Source: CAVSQX01 sp963730225 (GTDB lineage Bacteria > Planctomycetota > Phycisphaerae > Tepidisphaerales > Tepidisphaeraceae). Taken from it: a stretch of 64,000 nt of DNA. Of this stretch, positions 8,314 to 16,691 are shown in pieces. Made by a program: the position numbers and the translations under genes. Within the stretch, counting starts at the first letter, position 1. The number at the start of each line of letters is the position of its first letter. The DNA is taken from assembly GCA_963730225.1 (NCBI GenBank), contig CAVSQX010000005.1, positions 65,094-129,093 on the forward strand. Direction: 5' to 3'. The notes under the pieces are model-generated. The model was not told where the DNA came from, ran no database searches, and saw only the letters and a list, made by a program, of their open reading frames with translations.

Positions 8314-9957
8314 ATGCGGGTGGCGTTCCTGACGCATCAATGGCCCGATGCCCGCATCGGCGGCATCGGAAGCTACGTCTGCCAAAGCGCCGCGGCGCTG
8401 GTCGCCGCCGGGCACGAGGCCCACGTCTTCACGCTCAGTCTCGATTCCACCGCCGCCGCCCCGCCGCCAGGCGTCACGCTCCGTCAAACCGCCGATCTGG
8501 CCGAGCGCGTGCACTGCGGGGAAATTCTTCCGCCCCTGGCCGCCGCCATTCACGCCGGTGGCGAAGCGGTTTATCGACTGGCCATCGCCTGGCTGCTCAC
8601 CGCGGATTTTCTTGCCTCCCATCGGCAAAATCCGTTCGACATTCTGGAAGTTCCCGACGTCGAAGCGCTCGGCCTGCCGCTGCTGCTCGATCCGTCGCGC
8701 GATCTGCCGATCGTCGCTCATCTGCACTGCTGCACCGCCATCGCCCATGCGGCCAACGGCGTCGCCCCGTCGCAAAACGAAAACCTCATTCACGCTCTGG
8801 AATTCGCCGCCCTCCGACTGGCTGATGGGCTTTGCGCTCCCACCGAATCGGTCGTGCGCGCCACCAAGGATTTCTGCCCGCTGCACGGCGAAGTGAAAAT
8901 CATCCCGCATCCGTTCACGGCGAGGTGCAACACATTCACGCCACCGCCCACGACTGGCCCGATTCTCTTCATCGGCCGAATCGAATGGCTCAAGGGATGT
9001 GGGCTGCTCGCCGAAACACTCGACAAGTTTCTCCCCAAAAATCCAACGGCTCACTTCCGCTTCATCGGCCCCGACACCCCCACCGCTCCCGGCGGCGGTT
9101 CGATGCGAAACGAGATTCAAGACAAGCTGAATCCCCAAATCGCCGATCGCGTGCATTTTCTCGGCCAACTTTCCCAATCGCAGATCGACGCCGAGTTGGC
9201 CAACTGTTCTTTCTGCGTGCAACCCAGCCTGCGGGAAAACTTTTCCATGGCGATTTGCCAGGCCATGTCCGCCGGCCGCACCGCGGTGGTCTGCAATGAA
9301 ACCGGCTCCGTTGAACTTCTCGGCGACGCTGGGGTCGTTGTCGATCGCTCGCCGGCGAATCTCGCTGGACAGATGCATCGGCTCTACAACGATCGCGATC
9401 GCCTCCTCGATTTATCCGAGCGGGCTTTCCGCCGCATTCGCAGCTTTTGCTCCCCGATTTCCGCGGCCGCCCAGCGTGTCGACTTTTACAAACATACCAT
9501 CACCGATTTCCGCCGCCGTCCTTTGGAAAACGTCGAAGTCCTGTCCGCGCTCTCGCAGATGACCGGCTCACTCTGCGGCGTCGTGCAATCCGGTTCGCCC
9601 GGCGCCCGCGTGGCCGACATCTGCCAGCGAATCGCCGACGGAAAACCGGCGTTGATTCTTTTGTACGGAGCCGGCAAACACACCGCCCGGCTTTTTTCCC
9701 AGCGCCACCTGTGGGAATCGCTCGGCCATCGCGTCGTCGGCCTCATCGACGATCATCCTCGCTTCGCCAATTCGCCGCGATATCTGGGATTGCCCGTTCG
9801 TGCGCTCGGCGAAATCGAACGCGACGCCCGCAGCGGCCTTCCACTGCCGCCGATCATCCTCAGCACCGACACCTACGAAGATCAGTTCTGGAACCAAACC
9901 GCTCCGCTGCGCGCCTTGGGCGCGGCAGTGTTCACGCTTTATAAAAAGGCAGCATGA
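8314..9957 (+). CDS. GT4-type glycosyltransferase with C-terminal Rossmann domain
   Basis: Residues 1-400 form a GT-B glycosyltransferase: MRVAFLTHQW...RIGGIGSYV at the N-terminus (acceptor side) and PILFIGRIEWLKG, VHFLGQLSQSQIDAELANC, QPSLRENFSMAICQAMSAGRTAVVCNETGS in the donor domain, with the E-x7-E-type motif. From about residue 445 there is a second module, LILLYGAGKHTARLF...GHRVVGLIDDHP...LGLPVRALGEI, a nucleotide-binding Rossmann-like domain of the kind attached to some methyltransferases and sugar-modifying enzymes. The join is unusual and its role is unknown. It is the first of three plus-strand glycosyltransferases, one base before the next start. Confidence 0.85.
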   Translation: MRVAFLTHQWPDARIGGIGSYVCQSAAALVAAGHEAHVFTLSLDSTAAAPPPGVTLRQTADLAERVHCGEILPPLAAAIHAGGEAVYRLAIAWLLTADFLASHRQNPFDILEVPDVEALGLPLLLDPSRDLPIVAHLHCCTAIAHAANGVAPSQNENLIHALEFAALRLADGLCAPTESVVRATKDFCPLHGEVKIIPHPFTARCNTFTPPPTTGPILFIGRIEWLKGCGLLAETLDKFLPKNPTAHFRFIGPDTPTAPGGGSMRNEIQDKLNPQIADRVHFLGQLSQSQIDAELANCSFCVQPSLRENFSMAICQAMSAGRTAVVCNETGSVELLGDAGVVVDRSPANLAGQMHRLYNDRDRLLDLSERAFRRIRSFCSPISAAAQRVDFYKHTITDFRRRPLENVEVLSALSQMTGSLCGVVQSGSPGARVADICQRIADGKPALILLYGAGKHTARLFSQRHLWESLGHRVVGLIDDHPRFANSPRYLGLPVRALGEIERDARSGLPLPPIILSTDTYEDQFWNQTAPLRALGAAVFTLYKKAA

Positions 9958-9958
9958 A

Positions 9959-10744
9959 ATGTCTAACATTTACGATCTCTCCATCGTCATTCCTACCTGC
10001 AATCGGGCCGATCTGCTCGATCGCAATCTCGCCTCCTTGCGAATGGGCCTCACCTGCTCGTACGAAATCATCGTCGTCGACGGCGCTTCCACCGATCACA
10101 CGCCGGCCGTGCTGGCCTGGGGCGCCGATGTTTTCAAGGATCGGCTGAAAATTATTCATGAAGAGCAGCGCGAAGGTTTTGTCCGCGCCGCCAACAAGGG
10201 ATTTCGCGTCGCCGTCGGGCGGAATCTGATGTGGCTCAACGACGACGCCCGCCCGCTGCCCGGCTCGCTGGATTGGGCCGTCGATCAAATCGACGCCGCC
10301 GACGCATCCGTCGCTTTCCTGGCCATGTTCCATCGCTGGCATTCGCCGCGCAACATCGCTTACGAAACCGTCGAGGAAGGCCGCATCTATCGTCTCTGCC
10401 ACGTGCGCGGAACGCTCTACGCCAATTTTCCCATCGGGCGGCGCAGCACGTTCGAGCAGCTTAATTGGTTCGACGAGAATTATTATTTTTATGCCGCCGA
10501 TCCTGATCTGTCGCTCAAGGCGTGGCACGCTGGCTTGCGCGTCGAACCGGCGTTTGGCGTGCTGATCGATCACGACCAGCAGAGCGACGACCGCCGGCTG
10601 GTCGATTCAGACAACGGAAAGGCCGACAACGAAAAGCTATTCGCCAAGTGGGACCTGCCGCCGGCCAATCCCTTCCGCAACGATTTTGACCCGGCCAACC
10701 CCTGCACACTGCGCGGTCTTCGCACCGTTGCCGCCGCGGCGTGA
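9959..10744 (+). CDS. Glycosyltransferase family 2
   Basis: A 261-residue GT-A enzyme. DLSIVIPTCNRADLLDRNL opens the nucleotide-binding fold, EIIVVDGASTDHT holds the UDP-contact Asp, and LMWLNDDARPLPGSLDW holds the DxD-like metal motif (NDDA). The ATG at 9959 lies one base after the previous stop, so it is co-translated with the GT4 gene. No membrane segment, so it probably acts at the inner face of the membrane on a growing glycan. Donor and acceptor unknown. Confidence 0.87.
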   Translation: MSNIYDLSIVIPTCNRADLLDRNLASLRMGLTCSYEIIVVDGASTDHTPAVLAWGADVFKDRLKIIHEEQREGFVRAANKGFRVAVGRNLMWLNDDARPLPGSLDWAVDQIDAADASVAFLAMFHRWHSPRNIAYETVEEGRIYRLCHVRGTLYANFPIGRRSTFEQLNWFDENYYFYAADPDLSLKAWHAGLRVEPAFGVLIDHDQQSDDRRLVDSDNGKADNEKLFAKWDLPPANPFRNDFDPANPCTLRGLRTVAAAA

Positions 10745-10756
10745 AGAGATCTTCTC

Positions 10757-11977
10757 ATGCAAACCATCGAACCCACTATTCTCCCGTACATCACCTTTCT
10801 GATCGCCACGCACAATCGTCGAGATGTGCTGCTTGAGACGCTGACCCAGCTGCTCGAGGTTGAGGAGAAGTGCGCCTTGCTGACGCAGACGATCGTGATC
10901 GACAACGCCAGCACCGACGGCACGGCCGACGCCGTCGCGGCACAATTTCCCAGCGTTCGCCTGTTAAGAAATGAGAAAAATTCCGGGTCGTGCGCGAAAA
11001 ACCTCGGCATTCCCCACGCCACTGGAAAAATCGTGATGTTTCTCGACGACGATTCGGCGCCGCTGGCCGCTTCGCTTGAGCCGATGATCGAATATTTCGC
11101 CGCCGATGAAAAGCTCGGCACCGTCGTATTCGACGTGGTTCTTCCCGACGGGTCGCACGAATGCAGCGCGTATCCGAAAGTCTTCATCGGCTGCGGCGTC
11201 GCGTTCCGTCGAGCGGCGCTGGAAGAAGTGGGCGGCCTGCCGGAGAACTTCTTCATGCAGGCCGAGGAATACGACTTGTCGCTGCGCCTGCTGGAAGCCG
11301 GCTGGGACATCCAGCGCATCGACGCGCTGAAGGTGATGCACCGCAAAACCCCCGTCGCCCGCCGGCCGCTGCGGACGACCCGGCTGGACACGCGCAACAA
11401 TCTGATGCTCGTCACCCGGTATTTTCCCCGCCGCTGGCTCTGGCCCTTCGCGGTCGATTGGATGCGCCGCTATCGCTGGATCGCGCTGCAAAACGGCTGG
11501 CAACATTTGCCGGCGTTTTGGATCGGATTGCTTCAAGGCGTCGGCCAATCGTTGCGCCCCGGCCATCGCCGGCCGTTGTCGCTGATGACCTTCGAGCATT
11601 TCTCCATGACGCGCGAAATCAGCCAGCGCATGCGCCAGGCCGTCCGCGACGGCGGATACCGCACCATTCTGCTTGTCGACGTGGGGAAGAACATTCTCCC
11701 CTTTTTCCTGGCGGCCCAATCGTGCGGCGTGAAAATTCTGGCGATCGCCGATTCGCGCCTGTCCAGCCCCCGCCGGCGATATCACGGCGTGCCGATTTTG
11801 CACGACGACGCCGCCGCCCGGCTGAACTTCGACGCCGCCTTTGTCGCCAACGTGTCCCCGGTTCATGCCGCCCAGCGCGCCACCGCCTGGCGGCAGCTTT
11901 CGCGCCAGCCGGTTTTCGATCTGTTCGAGAATTCGTCGGCTGCGCTGGCAGCGACGCCGTTGGCGCGGGTCGCCTGA
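10757..11977 (+). CDS. Glycosyltransferase family 2 with C-terminal Rossmann-like domain
   Basis: A 406-residue protein. Residues 10-240 are a GT-A domain: YITFLIATHNRRDVLLETL, TIVIDNASTDGTADAV, KIVMFLDDDSAPL (DDD metal site). From about residue 295 a second domain follows, TILLVDVGKNILPFFLAAQSCGVKILAIADSRLSSPRRRYHGVPIL, which looks like a degenerate Rossmann fold and parallels the tail of the GT4 protein two genes upstream. It begins 12 bases after the previous stop and ends directly against the convergent DUF3467 gene with no spacer. Likely the third transferase of one assembly pathway. Confidence 0.85.
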   Translation: MQTIEPTILPYITFLIATHNRRDVLLETLTQLLEVEEKCALLTQTIVIDNASTDGTADAVAAQFPSVRLLRNEKNSGSCAKNLGIPHATGKIVMFLDDDSAPLAASLEPMIEYFAADEKLGTVVFDVVLPDGSHECSAYPKVFIGCGVAFRRAALEEVGGLPENFFMQAEEYDLSLRLLEAGWDIQRIDALKVMHRKTPVARRPLRTTRLDTRNNLMLVTRYFPRRWLWPFAVDWMRRYRWIALQNGWQHLPAFWIGLLQGVGQSLRPGHRRPLSLMTFEHFSMTREISQRMRQAVRDGGYRTILLVDVGKNILPFFLAAQSCGVKILAIADSRLSSPRRRYHGVPILHDDAAARLNFDAAFVANVSPVHAAQRATAWRQLSRQPVFDLFENSSAALAATPLARVA

Positions 11978-12292
11978 TTATCGCTGGCCCGGACGGATTT
12001 GAATCTCCCCGAACTGCTGCTCGTATCGCTTGATCAACTGCGTCAGCGACATCGCCAGCCGCTTGGTGCTGGCGTAGCTCATCACCACGCGATCGGTCAC
12101 CTTGAACAGTAGCCGGGCCTGTCCTCCCTGCGGATTCGGATCGGGCATGTTGAAGCCCAGATCGATCACCACTTCTTCCGCCGTCGTATGGATGCGATAA
12201 GCATTGGAGAAGATTATTTTCAGTTCTCGCTCATCCAGGACAACCTGAACGCTCTGCTGTTGCGGCTCTGGGGCCGTTGATTCTTCCGCCAT
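11978..12292 (-). CDS. DUF3467-family protein
   Basis: A 104-residue soluble protein. VVLDERELKIIFSNAYRIHTTAEEVVIDLGFN and ARLLFKVTDRVVMSYASTKRLAMSLTQLIKRYEQQFGEI match the small DUF3467 family, found in many bacteria without an assigned role. The start at 12292 follows AAGGAAATACCG, a good Shine-Dalgarno site; an in-frame extension to 12373 is encoded by the heptamer repeat and is rejected. Its stop abuts the stop of the convergent glycosyltransferase. It is divergent from glcD across repeat copy 2. Confidence 0.78.
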   Translation of the reverse strand: MAEESTAPEPQQQSVQVVLDERELKIIFSNAYRIHTTAEEVVIDLGFNMPDPNPQGGQARLLFKVTDRVVMSYASTKRLAMSLTQLIKRYEQQFGEIQIRPGQR

Positions 12293-12356
12293 CGGTATTT
12301 CCTTTCCAAAATTGTGCGGCGCATTGTGGCGAAATAAATCGGTTTGTCCACTGGGG

Positions 12357-12434
12357 AATTGCCTATTGCCCATTGCCTATTTTCTATTGAAATGCATTTT
12401 CTCAATGGGCAATTGGCAATCGGCAACAGGCAAT
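12357..12434. repeat. Inverted heptamer array, copy 2
   Basis: Left arm 12357-12391 (AATTGCCTATTGCCCATTGCC-type heptads), right arm 12412-12434 with the complementary GGGCAATTGGCAATCGGCAA pattern. It lies between the divergent DUF3467 and glcD genes, so it sits in or beside their promoters. Confidence 0.8.
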
Positions 12435-12447
12435 CCACAATACCCCC

Positions 12448-13893
12448 ATGCTCGCCGCCCCGGTTCTCACAGGCTTGGCCTCCATTGTCGGGACGACCAA
12501 TGTCATCTCCGATCCGTCCGAGCTTCTGGTTTACGAATCCGACGGGTTCACCATCGCCCGCGCCCGCCCGGCGGCGGTCGTGTTTGCCGAATCCGTCGAT
12601 CACGTCGTGCAAGCCGTCAAGCTTCTGGCGAAACATGACATCCAAATCGTCCCCCGCGGCTCGGGCACCGGACTCACCGGCGGATGCGTCGCCTTCGCCG
12701 ATGGCGTGATTCTCTCCACCGCCAAGCTCAAGCGCATTCTGCAAATCGATCTGGCCAGCCGCGTCGCCCATGTCCAGGCCGGGGTCCGAAACACACAACT
12801 TTCCGACGCCGTCGCCAAGCGGCCCGGCGGATCGGCGTATCACTTCGCGCCCGATCCCTCCAGCCAGCGCGCCAGCACCATCGGCGGCAACGCCGCCACC
12901 AACGCCGGCGGCATCCACACCCTCAAGGATTTCGTCTCCAGCAATCACGTCCTGGGTCTGGAACTTGTTTTGGCCGACGGGAATGTCGTGCAAGTCGGCG
13001 GCTGCGACGGCCGTTACGAATCGGATGATTTCGATCTGCCCGGCCTGATCTGCGGCAGCGAAGGAACTTTCGGCATCATCACTTCGCTGTGGGTTCGCCT
13101 TGTTCCCAAGCCGCCGGGCTTCCGCACGGTGACCGCGACGTTCACAGAATCCGCCGACTGCTGCGACGCCGTCAGCGACATCATCGCCGCCGGCCTTCTC
13201 CCCGGGGCCATGGAAATGATGGACGGCGCGATGATCCGCGCCGTCGAGGATGCGTTTCATCTTGGCTTTCCGGCCGACGCGCAGGCGTTGCTCTTGATCG
13301 ATCTGGACGGAATCGACGAGCTTCTCGATGCCGAGCTGGCGCGCGTGCTGGCGATATGCCAACAGCGCCGCGCCGCATCGACCGATCACACGGCCGATCC
13401 GCATCGCCGCGCCGCTTTATGGAAGGCCCGCAAAGGGGCGTTCGGCGCGATCGGCCGAATCAGCCACAGCTACTGCACGCAGGATGCCTGCGTTCCGCGC
13501 AGCCGCCTGGCCGAGGTGCTGATTCGCATCGATGAAATCGGCCGCAAATACGGGCTGAAAATCCCCAGTGCGTTCCACGCCGGCGATGGAAATGTGCATC
13601 CGATTTTTCTCTATGACGATCGAGACGAAGCTCAGATACAAAAAACGCTCGCCGCCGCCGAGGAGGTATTGCAGTATTGCGTCGATGTCGGCGGCACCAT
13701 CACCGGCGAGCACGGCGTCGGCGCCGAGAAGCTGCATTTGATGCCCTATCTTTTCGACCGCGCGACGATGGGGCAGTTCGCAGCCGTCAAACGAGCATTC
13801 GATCCGCACGAGCGCATCAACGCCGGCAAGCAAATCCCCAGCGACAAAGTTCCCATCACGCTGCTCAAACCCGGCCGACACGTTCCCCAGTGA
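12448..13893 (+). CDS. glcD: FAD-linked oxidase, glycolate oxidase subunit GlcD-like
   Basis: Oxidises a 2-hydroxy acid (glycolate, D-lactate or similar) with FAD. At about residue 69 PRGSGTGLTGGC and then TIGGNAATNAGGIHTLKDF form the FAD pyrophosphate-binding loops of the PCMH/FAD_binding_4 fold; CGSEGTFGIITSLWVRL follows. The C-terminal cap has HAGDGNVHPIF and GGTITGEHGVGAEKL with the metal/substrate His residues of the GlcD/D-LDH family. At 481 residues it is full length. No glcE or glcF follows; the IS element begins 35 bases after the stop. If the partner subunits exist they are outside the window or were separated from it. Confidence 0.9.
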   Translation: MLAAPVLTGLASIVGTTNVISDPSELLVYESDGFTIARARPAAVVFAESVDHVVQAVKLLAKHDIQIVPRGSGTGLTGGCVAFADGVILSTAKLKRILQIDLASRVAHVQAGVRNTQLSDAVAKRPGGSAYHFAPDPSSQRASTIGGNAATNAGGIHTLKDFVSSNHVLGLELVLADGNVVQVGGCDGRYESDDFDLPGLICGSEGTFGIITSLWVRLVPKPPGFRTVTATFTESADCCDAVSDIIAAGLLPGAMEMMDGAMIRAVEDAFHLGFPADAQALLLIDLDGIDELLDAELARVLAICQQRRAASTDHTADPHRRAALWKARKGAFGAIGRISHSYCTQDACVPRSRLAEVLIRIDEIGRKYGLKIPSAFHAGDGNVHPIFLYDDRDEAQIQKTLAAAEEVLQYCVDVGGTITGEHGVGAEKLHLMPYLFDRATMGQFAAVKRAFDPHERINAGKQIPSDKVPITLLKPGRHVPQ

Positions 13894-13928
13894 CAGAAAG
13901 GATGAAGGATGAAATATGGCATGCCTTC

Positions 13929-13956
13929 TGGACTTCCCCACGTTTGGTGGGCGCGC
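13929..13956 (+). repeat. Left inverted repeat of the IS3 element
   Basis: Twenty-eight bases starting TGGACTTCCCCACG, the exact reverse complement of 15142-15169, preceded by the target duplication TTC. Confidence 0.93.
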
Positions 13957-13992
13957 GAAAGGGACAGATAATGACGGTCCCAGGAGCGTGTC

Positions 13993-14274
13993 ATGGCAAG
14001 ACGAAAATTCAGCCGGGAGTTCAAGCTGTCGGCGGTGAAGCTGGTCAATGAACAGGGGTACAGCATCGTCGATGCGGCCAAGAGTCTGGGGATCGACGCA
14101 GCCAACGTGCGCAGTTGGGTGGAGAAGTTCTCAGAAGAAGCGGGATTGGCGCCCAGCGGGGAAGGAGCGGTGGCGGCGGAGTTGCGTCGGTTGCGCAAGG
14201 AGAACGCGCGGCTGTTGATGGAGCGGGAGATTTTAAAAAAAGCGGCGGCATTCTTCGCCAGGGAGCAGCCGTGA
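13993..14274 (+). CDS. IS3-family transposase OrfA (helix-turn-helix)
   Basis: A 93-residue DNA-binding protein that recognises the element's ends. MARRKFSREFKLSAVKLV, SIVDAAKSLGIDAANVRSWVEKF form the HTH_Tnp_1 domain; a leucine-rich coiled coil, AELRRLRKENARLLMEREILKKA, follows and mediates pairing with OrfB. It ends with TGA at 14272-14274, overlapping the GTG of OrfB. An A7 run at 14235-14241, read as tta aaa aaa, is a classic minus-one slippery site just before the overlap. Confidence 0.92.
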   Translation: MARRKFSREFKLSAVKLVNEQGYSIVDAAKSLGIDAANVRSWVEKFSEEAGLAPSGEGAVAAELRRLRKENARLLMEREILKKAAAFFAREQP

Positions 14275-15128
14275 AGTTCGCGTTTATCCGGGACCATCGG
14301 GTCTACTGGCCGGTGACGGTGATCTGCGGGGTGTTGAAAGTGAGCCGCAGCGGATTCTTCGCGTGGCTGAAGCGGCCGGCGTCGGCGCGAAGTCGGCGTC
14401 GGCGGGAATTGATCGAGAAGATCCGCATCGCGCACCGGGAGAATCGAGAGCTTTACGGCAGTCCGCGGGTGCATCGGGCGTTGTTGATCGACGGCGAATC
14501 GGTCAGCCGAAACACGGTGGCCAAGTTGATGCGACAGGAGAAGATTCGGGCCAAACGCAGGCGAAAATTCGTTCCGCGGACCACCGACAGCCGCCATCAG
14601 CATCCGATCGCGGACAACTTGCTGGATCGCCAGTTCCAGGCATCCGGGCCGGATTGCAAATGGGTCGCGGACATCACGTATATTCCGACCGACCAAGGCT
14701 GGCTGTACCTGGCCGGTGTGCTGGACTGCTTCAGCCGAAAAGTCGTCGGCAGGTCGATGGCGGATCACTTGCAGACGAGTTTGGTCCGCGATGCGTTGCA
14801 GATGGCGTTGACTCAGCGACGGCATTCGAGCGGACTGCTGCACCATAGCGATCGCGGCGTGCAGTATGCCAGCGAGGATTACCAGCATCTGCTCCAGACT
14901 CATGGTCTCACCGCCAGCATGAGCGCCAAAGGCGATTGCTGGGACAACGCGATAATGGAGAGCTTCAGGGCCACGCTCAAGACAGAGCAGATTCATCCAA
15001 GCCGCCACGCGACCCGCCAGCCGGCCCGGCAGGCGATATTTGAATACATCGAAGTCTTCTACAATAGAAAGCGACTGCACAGTTCGTTAGGCTACGTCAG
15101 CCCCGAATCGTTCGAGGCGGCAGCCTGA
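14271..15128 (+). CDS. IS3-family transposase OrfB (DDE integrase)
   Basis: Catalyses cutting and joining of the IS ends. After an HTH_21-like region (ENRELYGSPRVHRAL) comes the rve integrase core with the DDE residues in KWVADITYIPT, LLHHSDRGVQYASEDY and GDCWDNAIMESFRATLKTE, then YIEVFYNRKRLHSSLGYVSPESFE typical of the IS3 C-terminus. It can start at GTG 14271, overlapping the OrfA stop as GTGA, or be made as an OrfAB fusion by minus-one slippage on the A7 run at 14235-14241: reading KKSGGILRQGAAVKFAF from there is open. About 285 residues as OrfB alone. No disabling change is seen. Confidence 0.92.
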   Translation: MKFAFIRDHRVYWPVTVICGVLKVSRSGFFAWLKRPASARSRRRRELIEKIRIAHRENRELYGSPRVHRALLIDGESVSRNTVAKLMRQEKIRAKRRRKFVPRTTDSRHQHPIADNLLDRQFQASGPDCKWVADITYIPTDQGWLYLAGVLDCFSRKVVGRSMADHLQTSLVRDALQMALTQRRHSSGLLHHSDRGVQYASEDYQHLLQTHGLTASMSAKGDCWDNAIMESFRATLKTEQIHPSRHATRQPARQAIFEYIEVFYNRKRLHSSLGYVSPESFEAAA

Positions 15129-15141
15129 AATGGTTAACTCA

Positions 15142-15169
15142 GCGCGCCCACCAAACGTGGGGAAGTCCA
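15142..15169 (+). repeat. Right inverted repeat of the IS3 element
   Basis: Exact reverse complement of the left end (13929-13956), followed by the target duplication TTC at 15170-15172. Confidence 0.93.
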
Positions 15170-15188
15170 TTCCTTACTTCATCCCTCG

Positions 15189-16487
15189 TCATCCCGCCAA
15201 CTTCGCCAACCCGCGCAAGCTCGCTTCCTGCTCCAGATGAAACCTCCAGCGGCCCGGCCAATCCCGATGGAACACTCCGGCCATTCCCTTTGCCGCTCCG
15301 CCCGACAACATCACATCGCGGCGAATTGTCGTCCCGGTTTTCTCCAGCAGCGGCAGCCGTTCGGCACTGGCCTTGGCCAGCGATTCAATAACCGCCGCGA
15401 GCAAATCCTGGCGCGTCGTCGCCAGGGTAATCCCGGAAAACGCCGCCGTGCGCTGCTCGATGCTCATGCGATCTCCGGCCAGATACGGCTCAAAGCGCAC
15501 GCCACTTTCGACTTTCCCCGCCGCGGCCCGATGCACCAATTTCCAAAACTTCTTCGTCGATAAATCCGCGAACAATTCCCGATGGGCCCAATTCAACGCC
15601 GATCCCGCCGCGGCCAGCGTGCCGACCGACACCCATTTCTTCCCCACGCCCAGAGCGCGCGTCAGCAGCCTTTCATCCGGCCGGGGACGATCCGTGCACA
15701 GCGCCAGAACATCCGTGCTGCCGCACACATTCAGCAACTGCCCCACCTTCGCCCCGCTTAGCAGCATCGCAGCCCCGGTGTCGATCAGCCCGGTCAGCAT
15801 CGGCGTTCCCGATGTCAATGAAAACTTCCGCGCCGCTTCATCTGTGATGCGTCCGCCGATTTCATTTGCATCGCGCAACTGCGGCAACAGCCGCCGTTCC
15901 GCGCCCACCGCATCGCACAATTCCGCGTTCCAGCCGGAAAGTTTCAGCGTGGAATAGACGCCCATGAACGACGCATTGGATGGATCGCACACCCGCGCCC
16001 CGCTCAGCGTGCGCAGCAAAAACGTCGTCAGATGTCCGACCAGATCGGCTCGCCGGAGCAACGACGGCTGATGCTCGACGAACCACGCCCAGGTTGTCGA
16101 GCTGATTCCGCCGGGAATCGGCCGATTTCCCGCCAGTCGCAGATGCCGCGTTTTTCCGACCGTTTTTTCGATTCGCCGCGCCTGCTCGACGCTGCGGCGA
16201 TCCTGATGCGTCACGATGGGCGTCAGCGCCTCTCCGCGCCGATCCATCGCCACCCACGAAGCGGCCAGCGCGTCCACCGCGATGCAATCCACCTTCCGCG
16301 CCGCCGGCCCCAGTTCCGCAACGGCATGTTTCAATGCTCGAAGAATGGCGTCAGGATCGATCTCGGCGCGCACACGGTCAAAGCGCGTGGGATAACCGGC
16401 TCGAACAATTTTCCCCGATATCTGCCCGTCGCGCAGAATCGCCGCCTTGACGGAGGACGATCCGAAATCCAATCCGAGAACCCGCAT
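15189..16487 (-). CDS. FGGY-family carbohydrate kinase
   Basis: Phosphorylates a pentose/hexose-type sugar or polyol with ATP. MRVLGLDFGSSSVKAAILRDG is the N-terminal ATPase phosphate loop; AVDALAASWVAMDRRGEALTPIVTHQDRR and a later GLIDTGAAMLLSGAKVGQLLNVCGSTDVLAL (phosphate 2 loop) match FGGY kinases; MLSGGAAKGMAGVFHRDWP stands for the adenosine motif. The start at 16487 is taken because TGATG overlaps the stop of the small zinc-ribbon gene. At 432 residues it is slightly short of xylulokinase. Substrate cannot be fixed from sequence alone. It ends 20 bases from the IS element. Confidence 0.85.
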   Translation of the reverse strand: MRVLGLDFGSSSVKAAILRDGQISGKIVRAGYPTRFDRVRAEIDPDAILRALKHAVAELGPAARKVDCIAVDALAASWVAMDRRGEALTPIVTHQDRRSVEQARRIEKTVGKTRHLRLAGNRPIPGGISSTTWAWFVEHQPSLLRRADLVGHLTTFLLRTLSGARVCDPSNASFMGVYSTLKLSGWNAELCDAVGAERRLLPQLRDANEIGGRITDEAARKFSLTSGTPMLTGLIDTGAAMLLSGAKVGQLLNVCGSTDVLALCTDRPRPDERLLTRALGVGKKWVSVGTLAAAGSALNWAHRELFADLSTKKFWKLVHRAAAGKVESGVRFEPYLAGDRMSIEQRTAAFSGITLATTRQDLLAAVIESLAKASAERLPLLEKTGTTIRRDVMLSGGAAKGMAGVFHRDWPGRWRFHLEQEASLRGLAKLAG

Positions 16488-16687
16488 CAGTAAACCACGA
16501 AGGTTCGGCAATCGGTGCCGTCCTGGCCGACGACGAATTTCACCGGCTTGCCGCAGCGGGGACAGCGGCCCTGATAACTCTTGCCGTCGGCGTCGCGGTA
16601 AATCCGCAGATAGACGTTGCAGCAGGCAAATCGCACGCTCAGATACGGCCGAGCCTGCGATGAGGACGATGGCGACGTGTCGGCCAT
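16487..16687 (-). CDS. Small cysteine-rich (zinc-ribbon-like) protein
   Basis: A 66-residue protein with CC in FACCNVYLRIY and CPRCGKPVKFVV, followed by GTDCRTFVV. The spaced cysteines suggest one treble-clef or zinc-ribbon site. It resembles small conserved planctomycete proteins ending in a CR-F-V motif, but I cannot name a family. Its stop overlaps the ATG of the sugar kinase by one base (TGATG), and it starts four bases after the cyclodeaminase-like gene, so it lies within an operon. Confidence 0.7.
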   Translation of the reverse strand: MADTSPSSSSQARPYLSVRFACCNVYLRIYRDADGKSYQGRCPRCGKPVKFVVGQDGTDCRTFVVY

Positions 16688-16691
16688 GATC

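Larger units (their letters stand above)
13929..15169 (+). mobile_element. Complete IS3-family insertion sequence, 1,241 bp
   Basis: The ends are perfect 28-bp inverted repeats starting TGGACTTCCCCACG (13929-13956 and 15142-15169), with TG...CA termini as usual for IS3. The three bases TTC at 13926-13928 and 15170-15172 are a 3-bp target duplication. Two overlapping frames encode OrfA and OrfB. Intact frames, identical ends and a visible duplication suggest a recent insertion. It sits between the convergent glcD and FGGY kinase genes; the joined flanks contain partly complementary GGATGA/TCATCC stretches, so it may have landed in a shared terminator. Confidence 0.93.
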
